From positions 25,001-89,000 of the forward strand of contig JAUJYZ010000753.1 in the NCBI GenBank assembly GCA_033675265.1: 64,000 nucleotides of DNA, written 5' to 3'. Positions 1 through 11,300 of this stretch are shown piece after piece. The stretch comes from Actinostola sp. cb2023. Taxonomy: Eukaryota > Cnidaria > Anthozoa > Actiniaria > Actinostolidae. A program made the position numbers and the translations under genes. The notes beneath the pieces were generated by a model. The model was not told the origin of the DNA. It made no database searches and saw nothing but the letters and a program-made list of their open reading frames with translations. The first letter of the stretch is position 1. Each line of letters starts with the position of its first letter.

Positions 1-1195
1 GACTGAACTGAATGACTGAATAACTGAATAACTGAATGACTGAATGACTGATTGACTGAATGACTGAATGACTGAATGACTGAATGATTGACTGAATGAC
101 TGAATGACTGAATGACTGAATGAATGAATGAATGAATGAATGATTGACTGAATGACTGAATGACTGAATGACTGACTGAATGACTGAATGAATGAATGAC
201 TGAATGAATGAATGACTGAATGACTGAATGACTGAATGACTGAATGACTGAATGATTGACTGAATGACTGAATGACTGAATGATTGACTGAATGACTGAA
301 TGACTGAATGACTGAATGACTGAATGACTGATTGACTGAATGACTGAATGACTGAATGACTGAATGATTGACTGAATGACTGAATGACTGAATGACTGAA
401 TGAATGAATGAATGAATGATTGACTGAATGACTGAATGACTGAATGACTGACTGAATGACTGAATGAATGAATGACTGAATGACTGAATGACTGAATGAC
501 TGAATGACTGAATGACTGAATGACTGAATGACTGAATGACTGACTGAATGACTGAATGAATGAATGACTGAATGAATGAATGACTGAATGACTGAATGAC
601 TGAATGACTGAATGACTGAATGACTGAATGACTGAATGAATGAATGAATGAATGATTGACTGAATGACTGAATGACTGAATGACTGACTGAATGACTGAA
701 TGAATGAATGACTGAATGAATGAATGACTGAATGACTGAATGACTAAATGACTGAATGACTGAATGAATGACTGAATGAATGATTGACTGAATGAACGAA
801 TGAATGAATGATTGACTGAATGACTGAATGATTGACTGAATGACTGAATGACTGACTGACTGAATGAATGAATGAATGACTGAATGAATGAATGAATGAC
901 TGAATGAATGACTGAATGAATGATTGACTGAATGAATGAATGACTGAATGAATGAATGAATTACCTGCATTATTTCTTATACTTGCTTTTCTACTCTATA
1001 CTAATGGTCTATCCTTGTGCTATAATGTACACTGAATGACTGAATGACTGAATGAATGACTGAATGACTGAATGAATGACTGAATGACTGAATGACTGCT
1101 TTCTTTTTGCCTGCCGTTTACCTGCATTCTTTCTTATACTTGCTTTTCTACTCTATGCTAATGGTCTATCCTTGTGCTATAATGTACACTGAATT
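1..1195. repeat. GACTGAAT/GAAT tandem array with two unique tails
   Basis: Positions 1-960 and about 1032-1098 are made of GACTGAAT units mixed with GAAT and GACT-GATT variants. Two diverged copies of a non-repetitive tail (about 961-1033 and 1125-1193) contain CTTATACTTGCTTTTCTACT and end in GTGCTATAATGTACACTGAA. A short unique stretch, CTGCTTTCTTTTTGCCTGCC, precedes the second tail. No gene is present. The same array in reverse complement begins at about 24428. Confidence 0.95.
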
Positions 1196-1226
1196 TTGAA
1201 GCTTCATTCTATTACATTCTCAACAG

Positions 1227-1500
1227 ATTCCTCGCTTCCTATTGCCCATTTGAGCTTCATTCCAGATGACGATAGCTTTACAAACGGCTCCACTATCACC
1301 ATCACGTGCCAAGGTCTCAAGCCTGATGTTGGTCCACCGTGGGGCAGCATTATAAACTACTATCCGAAAACGATGAATCTGTTCGATGGCAAAGTGACCT
1401 CAATAAAAATATGTCCTCGCGTGGAACCGAAGAAGAAAAGAACGCCTGAGAGAATATGCACCTTCCGCAATTACACAATAAGTGCATTGCAAAAGAAAAT
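1227..1500 (+). CDS. Putative extracellular (Ig-like) exon, RTK region, left arm
   Basis: An open frame lies between a good acceptor (CTCAACAG, ending 1226) and a strong donor (GTAAGC at 1501). It reads SFTNGSTITITCQG, then a Trp, two more Cys and an N-glycosylation-type NYT, which suggests a degenerate Ig-like domain. It starts in phase 1 and ends in phase 2, so it cannot join directly to the phase-1 exon at 6547. Another exon must lie between, or it belongs to a different transcript. It is intact and the same in the right arm (24038-24311). Confidence 0.5.
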
Positions 1501-1548
1501 GTAAGCATTTGTCTTGAAATGAGGCCTATAAACTTGTATTACATACAG

Positions 1549-1682
1549 CTTATTTGATGGTTTGACAGATAATACGCGCGGATATTTTACGAGTTGCGTA
1601 GTATTTTTCTGAGCCTGTAGGACGAGCATACGAGCAATGAATAAAATGTCCGCAAGTATTATCTGCCAAACCATCAAATAAG
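1549..1682. mobile_element. Short palindromic (foldback) MITE
   Basis: The 134-bp element begins CTTATTTGATGGTTTG and ends with its reverse complement CAAACCATCAAATAAG. The inverted arms extend about 45 bp with a few mismatches (CAGATAATAC, GCGGA, ATTTTA in both arms). It has no coding capacity. A mirror copy is at about 23856-23989. Confidence 0.7.
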
Positions 1683-2281
1683 GCGTTTATTATTCCACAA
1701 TTGATTTTGTTTCTTTGTTTCCTGAAGTGTTTGAGCACATTTTTGCTATGTTTTTCGTGCGCGCACGAGCTACTGTGTAATACGCTGGGATATATATTTT
1801 GCGTGTTCTCTCGGCCCTTATATGGTAGGTAAAATGACGCACGAATTAATGGAATAATAAAACCAGTAATCCATGCAATGGATCTAATTCCAAGTGCTGA
1901 AACTACAAAAAGTAAACTACTAGTAAACTACTAGTAAAGCCGAATCTACACGAGCAAGTTCTCCTTGTGACAAGTATATTTGACAAGTTTCGTTGATCGT
2001 GTAAGGTTACGCGCACATCGCGTAACTCGAACTCACTAAGTTCTCTTAGTCACTTCGAGACAGATTTGGGTGTGGTCGAGCGCGTAACTCGAAGAATACT
2101 CGCCCTCTTATTTATTTTGGTTCTGTATTTATAGAAGCATTTTGCCTTTCATCTATCAATTTGGGGTTCTTTTCGACCAGAACCAGAACCCTGGCTCTCA
2201 CGTCACTCACTCACTGTATTGAGCCTCAAACATTTGGTCAGCAGTAACCAGCTGCAACCTTGCTGCAAGAAACATCTACTA
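1683..2281. other. Intronic or intergenic sequence, no gene seen
   Basis: No supported exon. It contains a fragment (about 1941-1965) matching the terminal repeat of the MITE at 43050, with the GAATCTACACGAGCAAGTT motif. It also holds the first diverged copy (from about 2114) of the 145-bp unit that is repeated at 3599-3889. Confidence 0.6.
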
Positions 2282-3596
2282 CAGTGTGTTGCCCTAAATC
2301 CGGCCGCTTTTTGCATTAATCGCTGTATCTTACTTTAGAAAAATAGTAGCGGTCTAAAAATCAGTCAAAGGCTAGATTTCTCTTTCACCTACCTTGTCAC
2401 AAATTGACATTTGTTTTAATTCAACATTGAGCTTGCTATATTCAAAAATACTGATCGAGGTAGATGCCCTAAGTTCGGCCAGGTTGCCCTAAATTCCGGC
2501 CATACATAAGCAGGAATTGCTCGGTAAGTTTTACATTATCTTCCATCGTTTTAACTAAATTTTTTCCGCATTCCTATAATAAAGGACTTTTTAAGTCATT
2601 CTACATGAAAAGATTGTAAAGATAAATTGTAAAAAGACCGAAAAAAGACCCTCCTCTACTACTTCATTGGGAACCCTGTATAACGGGTCTCTCCTGCGCC
2701 CACAATGACATCTAGAGTGCTTACCATTTACCCGGAAAAACTGGAAATTCCGCTTTGAAAATCAAATTGTATGTGTATTTCCGATCTGAAAGTTCGATCC
2801 GGAAAGCTCGGGCTTCTGTTTCAGCATAGTTAATAACTATGGTTTCAGGTAATCCGGCCACTTTTCCCGCTCTGTTTTGTATGTGACTTGTGGCCGGATT
2901 TAGGCATACCTACCAAAATATGCACGTAATTATTTCACCTGACCTGAACTTTCGTTTATTTAAGCCGTTCATGATTGTTTTTCTTTGTGTCCAAAGCTAC
3001 TCATTAAAGGAGCACTCTCACAGGTAATGCATTGCGCGCCTTGAACCCCTCAGCGCCATTTTCATATGATACGAAAATGGCGGATTTCTACTTACCACAC
3101 GAGAAGGAAGAGTTTCTCTGGAGAACTCCGGACTTGCCATTGCTGATCCGTATCGGAATTCGAAAGGCGAACTTTTCAGGTGTACTTTTCACGTGCGTTC
3201 TTGTCAAATCTAAGTAGTATCCCGTATGTAAACAATAACACGGCGCGCAATGCATTACCTGTGAGAGTGCTCCTTTAACGTCGTATTTCTGCCAAATATA
3301 ATCTGTTTACGTTCCATAATTTACGAGGAAATGTTTGAAGACTTTGCCCGCATGACTTAAGATGCACGAAAACATGAAAGTTACTGAAGCGATTATTTTA
3401 CCTACTTTCAAAACACATTTGAATTCCGGCCTAAAAAGCGGTCAGGAATCTTACAACAGCAGTTAATAAACCTAAACTCATCAATAATTCATACGATTAT
3501 CTTGTTTGTCATTTTTTGAAATATTCGAGAAATCACAGCGCTTTAAAGTTAAAATGGCCGGATTAGGGTACGGCCGGTATTTAGGGCAACACACTG
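2282..3596. mobile_element. TA-flanked inverted-repeat DNA element (pogo/Tigger-like MITE)
   Basis: It starts CAGTGTGTTGCCCTAAAT and ends ATTTAGGGCAACACACTG, flanked by TA on both sides (2280-2281, 3597-3598). Internal CGGCC motifs recur near both ends. No transposase frame is visible, so it is a non-autonomous element of about 1.3 kb. The TA duplication and CAG start fit the pogo/Tigger branch of Tc1/mariner. A mirror copy is at 21942-23258. A second element is nested at 3008-3274. Confidence 0.7.
3008..3274. mobile_element. TTAA-flanked inverted-repeat MITE nested in the larger element
   Basis: It begins AGGAGCACTCTCACAGGTAA and ends with its reverse complement. The inverted repeats are about 33 bp, running to GCGCGCC, and TTAA lies directly outside each end (3004-3007, 3275-3278). 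TTAA duplication is the hallmark of piggyBac-type integration, although the termini do not start with the usual CCC. The open frame inside (3032-3217) has no recognisable product. A mirror copy is at 22264-22530. Confidence 0.65.
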
Positions 3597-3598
3597 TA

Positions 3599-3889
3599 CA
3601 TTATTTATTTTGGTTCTGTATTTATAGAAGCATTTTGCCTTTCATCTATCAATGTGGGGTTCTTTTCGTATTTCAGATTAATAGTGTGTATGGTGGATAA
3701 CGAGTGGGGTTCCTGTGTTATAGTAGCAAGAGACATCTACAATATTATTTATTTTGGTTCTGTATTTATAGAAGCATTTTGCCTTTCATCTATCAATGTG
3801 GGATTCTTTTCGTATTTCAGATCGTTTGTGTGTATGGTGGATAACGCATGGGGGTCCTGTGTTATAGTAGCAAGAGACATCTACATAGT
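3599..3889. repeat. Two tandem copies of a 145-bp unit
   Basis: Two near-identical copies start TTATTTATTTTGGTTCTGTA and end AGCAAGAGACATCTAC. A third, more diverged copy at about 2114-2279 is separated from these by the 2282-3596 element. Apparent reading frames are not conserved as a protein. Confidence 0.75.
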
Positions 3890-3946
3890 AGGTACGAAGG
3901 GTGTACAACCACAATCCTTTGCGAACCTAAATTTGATCTAAAAATA

Positions 3947-6019
3947 TCGTAGAATCCCGGTTATAGGCCTCTCCGGTTATAAGCCCCCTCGGTTATAAGC
4001 CCACCTGTCTGCTAACAGAAATGTCCTCCCGGTTATAAGCCCTCGCGGTTATAAGCCCACCTGTCTGCTAACAGAAATGTCCTCCCGGTTATAAGCCCTC
4101 GCGGTTATAAGCCCACCTGTCTGCTAACAGAAATATCCTCCTGGTTATAAGCCCCCCCCCCCCCCGGTTATAAGCCCACCTGTCTGCTAACAGAAATGTC
4201 CTCCCGGTTATAAGCCCCCCCCCCCCGGTTATAAGCCCACCTGTCTGCTAACAGAAATGTCCTCTCGGTTATAAGCCCTCGCGGTTATAAGCCCACCTGT
4301 CTGCTAACAGAAATGTCCTCCCGGTTATAAGCCCCCCCCCCCCGGTTATAAGCCCACCTGTCTGCTAACAGAAATGTCCTCCCGGTTATAAGCCCCCCCC
4401 CCCCCCGGTTATAAGCCCACCTGTCTGCTAACAGAAATGTCCTCCCGGTTATAAGCCCCCCCCCCCCCCCCCGGTTATAAGCCCACCTGTCTGCTAACAG
4501 AAATGTCCTCCCGGTTATAAGCCCCCCCCCCCCTGGTTATAAGCCCACCTGTCTGCTAACAGAAATGTCCTCCCGGTTATAAGCCCTCCCGGTTATAAGC
4601 CCTCCTGTCTGCTAACAGAAATGTCCTCCCGGTTATAAGCCCTCCCGGTTATAAGCCCTCCTGTCTGCTAACAGAAATGTCCTCCCGGTTATAAGCCCCC
4701 CCGGTTATAAGCCCACCTGTCTGCTAACAGAAATGTCCTCCCGGTTATAAGCCCCCCCCCCCCCCCCCCCCCGGTTATAAGCCCACCTGTCTGCTAACAG
4801 AAATGTCCTCCCGGTTATAAGCCCTCCCGGTTATAAGCCCTCCTGTCTGCTAACAGAAATGTCCTCCCGGTTATAAGCCCTCCCGGTTATAAGCCCTCCT
4901 GTCTGCTAACAGAAATGTCCTCCCGGTTATAAGCCCTCCCGGTTATAAGCCCCCCGGTTATAAGCCCACCTGTCTGCTAACAGAAATGTCCTCCCGGTTA
5001 TAAGCCCCCCCGGTTATAAGCCCCCCGGTCATAAGCCCCCCCGGTTATAAGTCCACCTGTCTGCTAACAGAAAAGTCCTCCCGGTTATAAGCCCTCCCGG
5101 TTATAAGCCCTCCTGTCTGCTAACAGAAATGTCCTCCCGGTTATAAGCCCTCCCGGTTATAAGCCCTCCTGTCTGCTAACAGAAATGTCCTCCCGGTTAT
5201 AAGCCCCCCCGGTTATAAGCCCACCTGTCTGCTAACAGAAATGTCCTCCCGGTTATAAGCCCCCCCCCCCCCCCGGTTATAAGCCCACCTGTCTGCTAAC
5301 AGAAATGTCCTTCCGGTTATAAGCCCTCCCGGTTATAAGCCCTCCTGTCTGCTAACAGAAATGTCCTCCCGGTTATAAGCCCTCCCGGTTATAAGCCCTC
5401 CTGTCTGCTAACAGAAATGTCCTCCCGGTTATAAGCCCTCCCGGTTATAAGCCCCCCCGGTTATAAGCCCACCTGTCTGCTAACAGAAATGTCCTCCCGG
5501 TTATAAGCCCCCCCGGTTATAAGCCCCCCGGTTATAAGCCCCCCCGGTTATAAGTCCACCTGTCTGCTAACAGAAAAGTCCTCCCGGTTATAAGCCCTCC
5601 CCCTCCCCCCCCCCCCCCCCCCCCCCCCGGTTATAAGCCCCCTCCATTTACTCCTCCTCATACGGGCTACCGCATACAGGAAACAATAATTATTAGGCAA
5701 TAGAAAAGGGGTACCAGACGACGTCCAGTAGTGACGGTAACATATTCGTAATCCGCTCAGATTATAGTTTTTCTGAGCACATTCGCGTTTCAAAGCTTTT
5801 ACTGTTATTGTTGAATGAACACTGTATAGCTAAAACGGTCATGGTTAAACTTTTTATTTTCATAGAACGAATTTCAGACGTTTTTTCCCCTCCCTTTTAT
5901 TTCCCCCCCTGGTTATAAGCCCCCCCCCGGTTATAAGCCCACTACAAAACCCTTACGAAGTTATAAGCCCAGGGCCAGGAGCCCATTATTGCCCAGGGCT
6001 TATAACCGGAATTCTACGG
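3947..6019. mobile_element. TA-flanked inverted-repeat element expanded by an internal minisatellite
   Basis: The left end reads TCGTAGAATCCCGGTTATA and the right end TATAACCGGAATTCTACGG, each next to TA. The interior from about 3965 to 5640 is a tandem array built from CCGGTTATAAGCCC plus CACCTGTCTGCTAACAGAAA and GTCCT, with runs of 6 to 20 C between some units. The repeat unit reuses the terminal sequence itself, so the array looks like amplification of the transposon end. The mirror copy at 20265-21591 is about 750 bp shorter. From 5640 to 5990 there is unique sequence. Confidence 0.7.
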
Positions 6020-6546
6020 TATGTCATCAGTTTACATGAAAAAATAAATATTTTTCAATAAAAAAAAAAAGAAATAATAAAATGTCATTTAAATAAATAA
6101 ATAAAATTATGAAAATTTCAATACTCATTCATGCTTTAGTTTTCTTTCTATTTCTGTTCAGTAGCTTGATAATGGCGTCATGACGACTCAGAAACGTCGC
6201 TCAATAAATCGTTTTCCTTTCTCTAAGTTTTGCAATATAATATGCCGTTTCCAAATGTATATCAATAAAAATTAAAAACTTTCTAAAAAAGTTAATAATA
6301 ATAAACTGAATGTCATTTAAATATAAATATAAATAATTAAAAAAAAAGGTTTGCTGCTCCATAACTTTGGAATGACTTTTCGAAGATATCAAAAACGATG
6401 ATATTACAATTATTTGTAATAAAATTGAAACAAATTCAGATATGAGAAATTTCCATGCAAAACAAAAAAATCTAACGAAAACCCATTTCACAGCTTGTCA
6501 ATCATCTAATTTTCTTATTCATGATTGGCTCATTTTCCAACTGCAG
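6020..6546. other. AT-rich intron sequence with a hammerhead-like motif at about 6165-6199
   Basis: This is A/T-rich sequence with no exon until the acceptor at 6546. At about 6165-6199 it contains TTGATAATGGCGTCATGACG followed shortly by AGAAACGTCG. This arrangement resembles the better-formed copies at 37093-37130 and 37594-37627. Confidence 0.5.
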
Positions 6547-6822
6547 AACCAAAGCCACCAACTCTAACGGAACAGCCACCGCGCCACATCAATGTCAGCG
6601 AAGGACTGGACCTAAACATCACGTGCATAACACGTGAACTTCCTCGACCAATTATCACGTGGTATAAAAATGGAGATCACGTGACAGGCTACACCGTCAC
6701 GTGGTACAGAGGCAAGTCGACATTGATGTTGAGCTCGGTAGTTTCAAGTGACGAGGGATGGTACTTGTGTCAGGCTAATAATTTACTTGGGGAAGCGATA
6801 TCCAATGGAAGCTACGTCACAG
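6547..6822 (+). CDS. Ig domain (I-set-like) exon, RTK region, left arm
   Basis: A single phase 1-1 exon encodes one Ig domain, the classical arrangement for Ig modules. The acceptor is CCAACTGCAG ending 6546 and the donor GTATAA is at 6823. Visible landmarks are LNITC (first Cys), ITWYKNGD (core Trp) and SSDEGWYLCQANN (the D-x-G-x-Y-x-C signature with the second Cys). N-glycosylation sites occur at NVS, NIT and NGS. It could splice to the phase-1 acceptor at 8558. The right arm copy (19459-19734) is also intact. It belongs either to the RTK below or to an upstream gene. Confidence 0.85.
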
Positions 6823-7986
6823 GTATAATAATGCTATCGTCATCATTTCTAGCTATCATCGTCATCATGTTTTTATTTTTTTTATTTTTTTTATTTTATT
6901 TTTTTCGTCATCATGTTATTGTTATTCTTTAATACCCATATAATAGTCCCTTTTCGAGTTCACAGATCCCGTTGTAAAACCGCTGTACTTATTGACATCA
7001 GACGCACTTGTACAGGGTTAGCCTCGAGTCAGTGTAAATTATTCATAGATATCAACAAGAACACGAAAAAATGTTGACATGAAATAATATAGAAACATTT
7101 TTGAATTGCACGGACTGTTTTCTGGATTGTGGCTAAGCCTGTACAAATGCGTCTTTTGTCAAGGACAGCGGTCATCTCTAAACAACGCGAAACTGGAGTA
7201 TTCAGAGTTCTGATGGAGGGAGGGGGTAGAGGGTGCACCGTTGCTGCCTTGGAAGCCCAGGGGGGGGGGGGGGGTACTCAGGGGTATCAGTGACGCAACA
7301 GAACTCGACAGCTTCCAAGTAGTTCTTTAAACAAGTGGTTCAAGTGATATTTGTCGAAAAAGTTTCATCGATTAACTTTAGAAAAGAAAGATATCGCCAT
7401 CTGTAGTTCAATTGCTGTTGTTCAAGCTGTGGCCTGATACAAAGCACGTACAATGACCGGTTGATCCAACTGGATTTTCCAACACTTCAGTCTAGCTTCG
7501 TAAAACTGAGAAAACATAACCATTTGAGTTCGTTTGTGATTAACGATAACTCCTAAGAGACCAGGCACTCTTGCGAGCTGAAACTGAAGAGGCAACGTGG
7601 GCAGTCGAAGACAGTTCGCTGATACTGTTCATATCTAGCAGATCATTTGCTTCGCGGTAAATCAAGAAGAACTTCTTACCTTACAAGCTAGACAGTTCTC
7701 CAACTGGCTTTTCTGAAAAGTTAAAGTTCTCAAAAACGAAAAAAAAGTTGACAAGGCAACAGTTCGCTGATATTCATATCTGGCAGATCATTTCCTTCGG
7801 TAATCAATGCAAGAGGAACTCATTTACCTTACAAGCTAGACAGTTCTCCAACTGGCTTTTCTGGAAAAATTTGCATTCAGTTTTAAAATAAAACAATTGA
7901 ATTAGTTCTCAAAAACGAAAAAACAATTACTATTCTAAAGTAATTTAGGGGGAATTTTTGCTACGTGTTCAAAGAAGCAATCCCCA
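6823..7986. other. Intron or 5' region without a recognised gene
   Basis: It contains a poly-T/TTTTA stretch (6870-6905), a poly-G run (7261-7274) and a diverged tandem duplication of about 150 bp (7613-7740 and 7763-7920, shared ACAAGCTAGACAGTTCTCCA). Everything from 7423 onward is absent from the right arm. If 7987 is a true start codon, the promoter of the TSR-containing transcript should lie here. Confidence 0.5.
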
Positions 7987-8342
7987 ATGAAGCGACTGCA
8001 AACTGTCTCTAAGGCTCTCCTGGTCGTCATTCTCTTACAATGCCAAATTCCATGTCTGTTTTGGAGAAGAAGACGAAAATCTCCATCGCCATGTTCCCCG
8101 CTGGACTGCGCTGTCGGCAACTGGACAAAATGGGGTCATTGTTCCACCTCCTGTGGACTCGACGGAACGCAAAGTCGAGTCAGAGAAAAGATGAAATGTG
8201 TTTGGGAAAATGCCCGTACGACTTGCATGACGTCAGGGTGTAATTTGCACTCGTGTGAAAATATAAATCTAGGTATACCGTGTGGGGGAGGGGGAGGGGG
8301 TGTTAAAAATACTGTTTGGGGGAGGGGTGATTTTTCATATCT
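7423..8342 (+). other. 920-bp segment present only in the left arm
   Basis: The right arm passes directly from GCTGTTGTT to ATCTAATAACGC (reverse complement of about 18845-18866). In the left arm these sequences are separated by 920 bp holding the whole putative first coding exon. Overlap at the junction is at most one base, which fits a deletion by end joining in the right-arm allele. No inverted terminal repeats or target duplication mark it as a transposon insertion. Confidence 0.85.
7987..8272 (+). CDS. First coding exon: signal peptide plus thrombospondin type 1 repeat
   Basis: The ATG at 7987 opens a frame with a basic start (MKR) and a hydrophobic core (ALLVVILL) near residues 10-17, typical of a signal peptide. 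A polybasic RRRR stretch follows. A TSR then runs from about residue 41: WTKWGHCSTSCG, with the W-x2-W and CSxSCG signatures and further Cys residues. It ends in phase 1 at donor GTATAC (8273), matching the phase-1 Ig exon at 8559. No acceptor of the right phase lies within the open frame, so I read it as the first coding exon. The right arm has lost it completely. Confidence 0.7.
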
Positions 8343-11300
8343 ATCTAATAACGCTGGAGGAAGGGGAGGATTGAATTTCATAATACCATCGGGGGGGGGG
8401 GGAGGAGTTTTGTAATACTGTGGGCCCGTATTTGTCTATTTATAGCAATGAACTGTACAGGGGGCACAGGGGGTGGGGTGGGGAGGGGGTGGTATGAGGT
8501 GCAGCGTGTTTCCATAGCAACTATTATAAGTATCTTTTTTATGAATTTGTGATTTCAGTTTTTTCACCACCAACATTCAGCATCAGCCCTGTCAATCAAA
8601 CCGTTGCCATGGGAACCGAAGTGACACTGACGTGTAAGGTCACGGGTTATCCGCTTCCTGTTATTGGCTGGACGAAAGACGGAGAGGACCTGGGAACCGG
8701 TATTGCACAAGCACGTAACATAACCGGAAATAACACTTCATCGACTCCACGCGTCGCTGTTTCCGCTACAAGCTCCAAGTTTTCGTTTCCTGGCGTTGCC
8801 ATTGGTAACAGTACTATTACGTCACATGTCACGCAACCGAGTGCAGCACATTTGACAACCAACATTGCCATGGTAACAGTCACGCCAAATGCAACCAATG
8901 ACGTCATACAACCGAGTACAACAGTTTCACTCGCGTTAAATACAGTCATGACGTCATCAAGCACGCCGCTGCCACCAATCGCGTTAAATACAGCCATGAC
9001 GTCATCAAGCACGCCGCTGACACCAATCGCGTTAAATACAGCCATGACGTCATCAAGCACGCCGCTGACACACCAATCGCGCGTTAAATACAGCCATGAC
9101 GTCATCAAGCACGCCGCTGTCACCAATCGCGTTAAATACAGCCATGACGTCATCAAGCACGCCGCTGACACCAATCGCGTTAAATACAGCCGTGACGTCA
9201 TCAAGCACGCCGCTGACACCAATCGCGTTAAATACAGCCATGACGTCATCAAGCACGCCGCTGTCACCAAATGACACCATTACTCCATCGATAACTTCTG
9301 TCCAGCCCGCGACACCCATCATCACAACCCCGCCTCCAACAAAGCGTCCATTTACAGGCATCATAACTCAACGTGGACGAAATTCTACTTTGTTCCTCAA
9401 GTCGGCGTCCATGGATGACCAGGCAGAGTACCGGTGTTACGCAAGCAATGCACTTGGAAATGCGAAGACGCCCGTATCGCTCCTGTTCGTTGTTTATATG
9501 AGAGGTAGGTTCAGTTGTTCTAAGACTCAACCTGACTAATTGGAGAGGTGTCTGTCTTAGAGAGGTGTCTGTCTTTGGGAGGTGTCTGTCTTAGAGAGGT
9601 GTCTGTCTTAGAGAGTTGTCTGTCTTAGAGAGGTGTCTGTCTTAGAGAGGTGTCTGTCTTAGAGAGGTGTCTGTCTTTGAGAGGTGTCTGTCTTAGAGAG
9701 GTGACTATCTTAGAGAGGTGTCCTGTCTTAGAGAGGTGTCTGTCTTAGAGAGATATAATATTTACAATACACTGCAATGCATCAGTAGCCAGACATAGGT
9801 TGGACATGTGTGTCTGAAGGAATCCCCAACGAGTTAGAAAATAAACGCGCGCGACTCCGGCAGTTCGTTCATGTCTAAGCAAAGTATTTCCGCTTTTGCT
9901 GTTTAGATACAAAGCCTCGTTTCGAAGTAGTTCCCAGGAACACCTCGGTCTTCCTGGGAATGAATGCGACCATGAACTGCTCCGCCACAGGGATCCCCAA
10001 CACCTGATATCACGTGGTACAAGAACAAACGTTTGGTTCCAAGGGAGACAATGTTTCCATGACAACGATCGACAACACGTTAGTGATGACTATTTTTTTC
10101 GTATCACGTGACGATGAAGGAGTGTATATGTGTGTAGCGAAGAACGCTCTGGGCGTGGCCGTCTCATCTGATGCCTTCCTGGTCTTAAAAGGTAGGGAAG
10201 TTCAACCTGTTTTAAACGTGCATTGAACGTGCATTCAAACCTGTATTCAACCTGTATTTAACCTGTATTAAACCTGTATTAAACCTGTATTTAACCTGTG
10301 TTAAACCTGTATTAAACCTACCACATAAATGTTGACAGTACACGTGCGCGATTTCCGTGTGTAAAAACACAGGGAACCCAATATAATACTTAACTCTTGT
10401 GCTCTACCACAGGAAACCCATAAATGTTGACAGTACACATGCGCAATCATGAGTTGCGCATGCTCAGTGTTGAGTTCGGCATCCCACATGGAATAATGCA
10501 AACATTTTTCATAAAGCTTTTAGGAAATGATTGATTTTTTTGTTGATTTATTTAGAGCGTTCAACGGAAAAACACTCACCAAGAAACGACGACGGTTCGG
10601 TTGTTTTGTGGTCAGCGGTTGGGTCTCTGTTGAGTTTGGTCGTGGTTGTCATGGTTATTTTAATGGTGTGTGTAGTGAGAAGACGACTAGGGAAAGATAC
10701 TCCGAAAGAAGGGCCAAACATTGAGGTATTTGTCATCATCATCATCAATCATCAGTATCATCATCAGTTAATCAGCATCATCATAATCAAATGTCATCAT
10801 GTTGCATGTTTAGCCAGGGATCCCATCGTCATCATTAGTGTCAACAATCGTATGTTACCATCTTAAATCATCACCATCAGTCATCATCATCATCATCATT
10901 AATAATCATCATCATCATCATCATTGTTATTGTTTATATTAATATCAATAGCATTATCGTTTTCATTGCTGTTGTAGATGCCTTCTAATACTGAAAAAAA
11001 CGGAAACAAACAAAAGGTCAGTATTAATTAGTTTATTCATAGATATTGAACACAGGTAGCCCATAGCGGTATAATAGGTAAATATATTTGTTTTTGTTCA
11101 CGTTCACGTTTTAACGAGCTTTGTAGCTCCTAGGTGATTACGTGTTGAAAATAAATTATTATTATTATTATTATTATTAAATCTATCAATTGAACACAGG
11201 AAGCCCAAAGTGAGGAATGCTCGATGACCTGGTGTACCTTCGCTTGATGGGGTTCAACAGGAACTGGGAACTACCACGTGACCGACTCGAGGTGACCAAT

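Noticed and set aside
3506..3941. Two overlapping frames with repeated VCMVDN..WGSCVIVARDIY
   Set aside because: Product of a 145-bp tandem duplication next to a MITE; a third copy does not keep the frame, so coding is unlikely.
7987..8272. Reading the TSR exon as an internal exon
   Set aside because: No acceptor with the needed phase 1 lies before the TSR; a start codon with a signal-peptide-like sequence explains it better.
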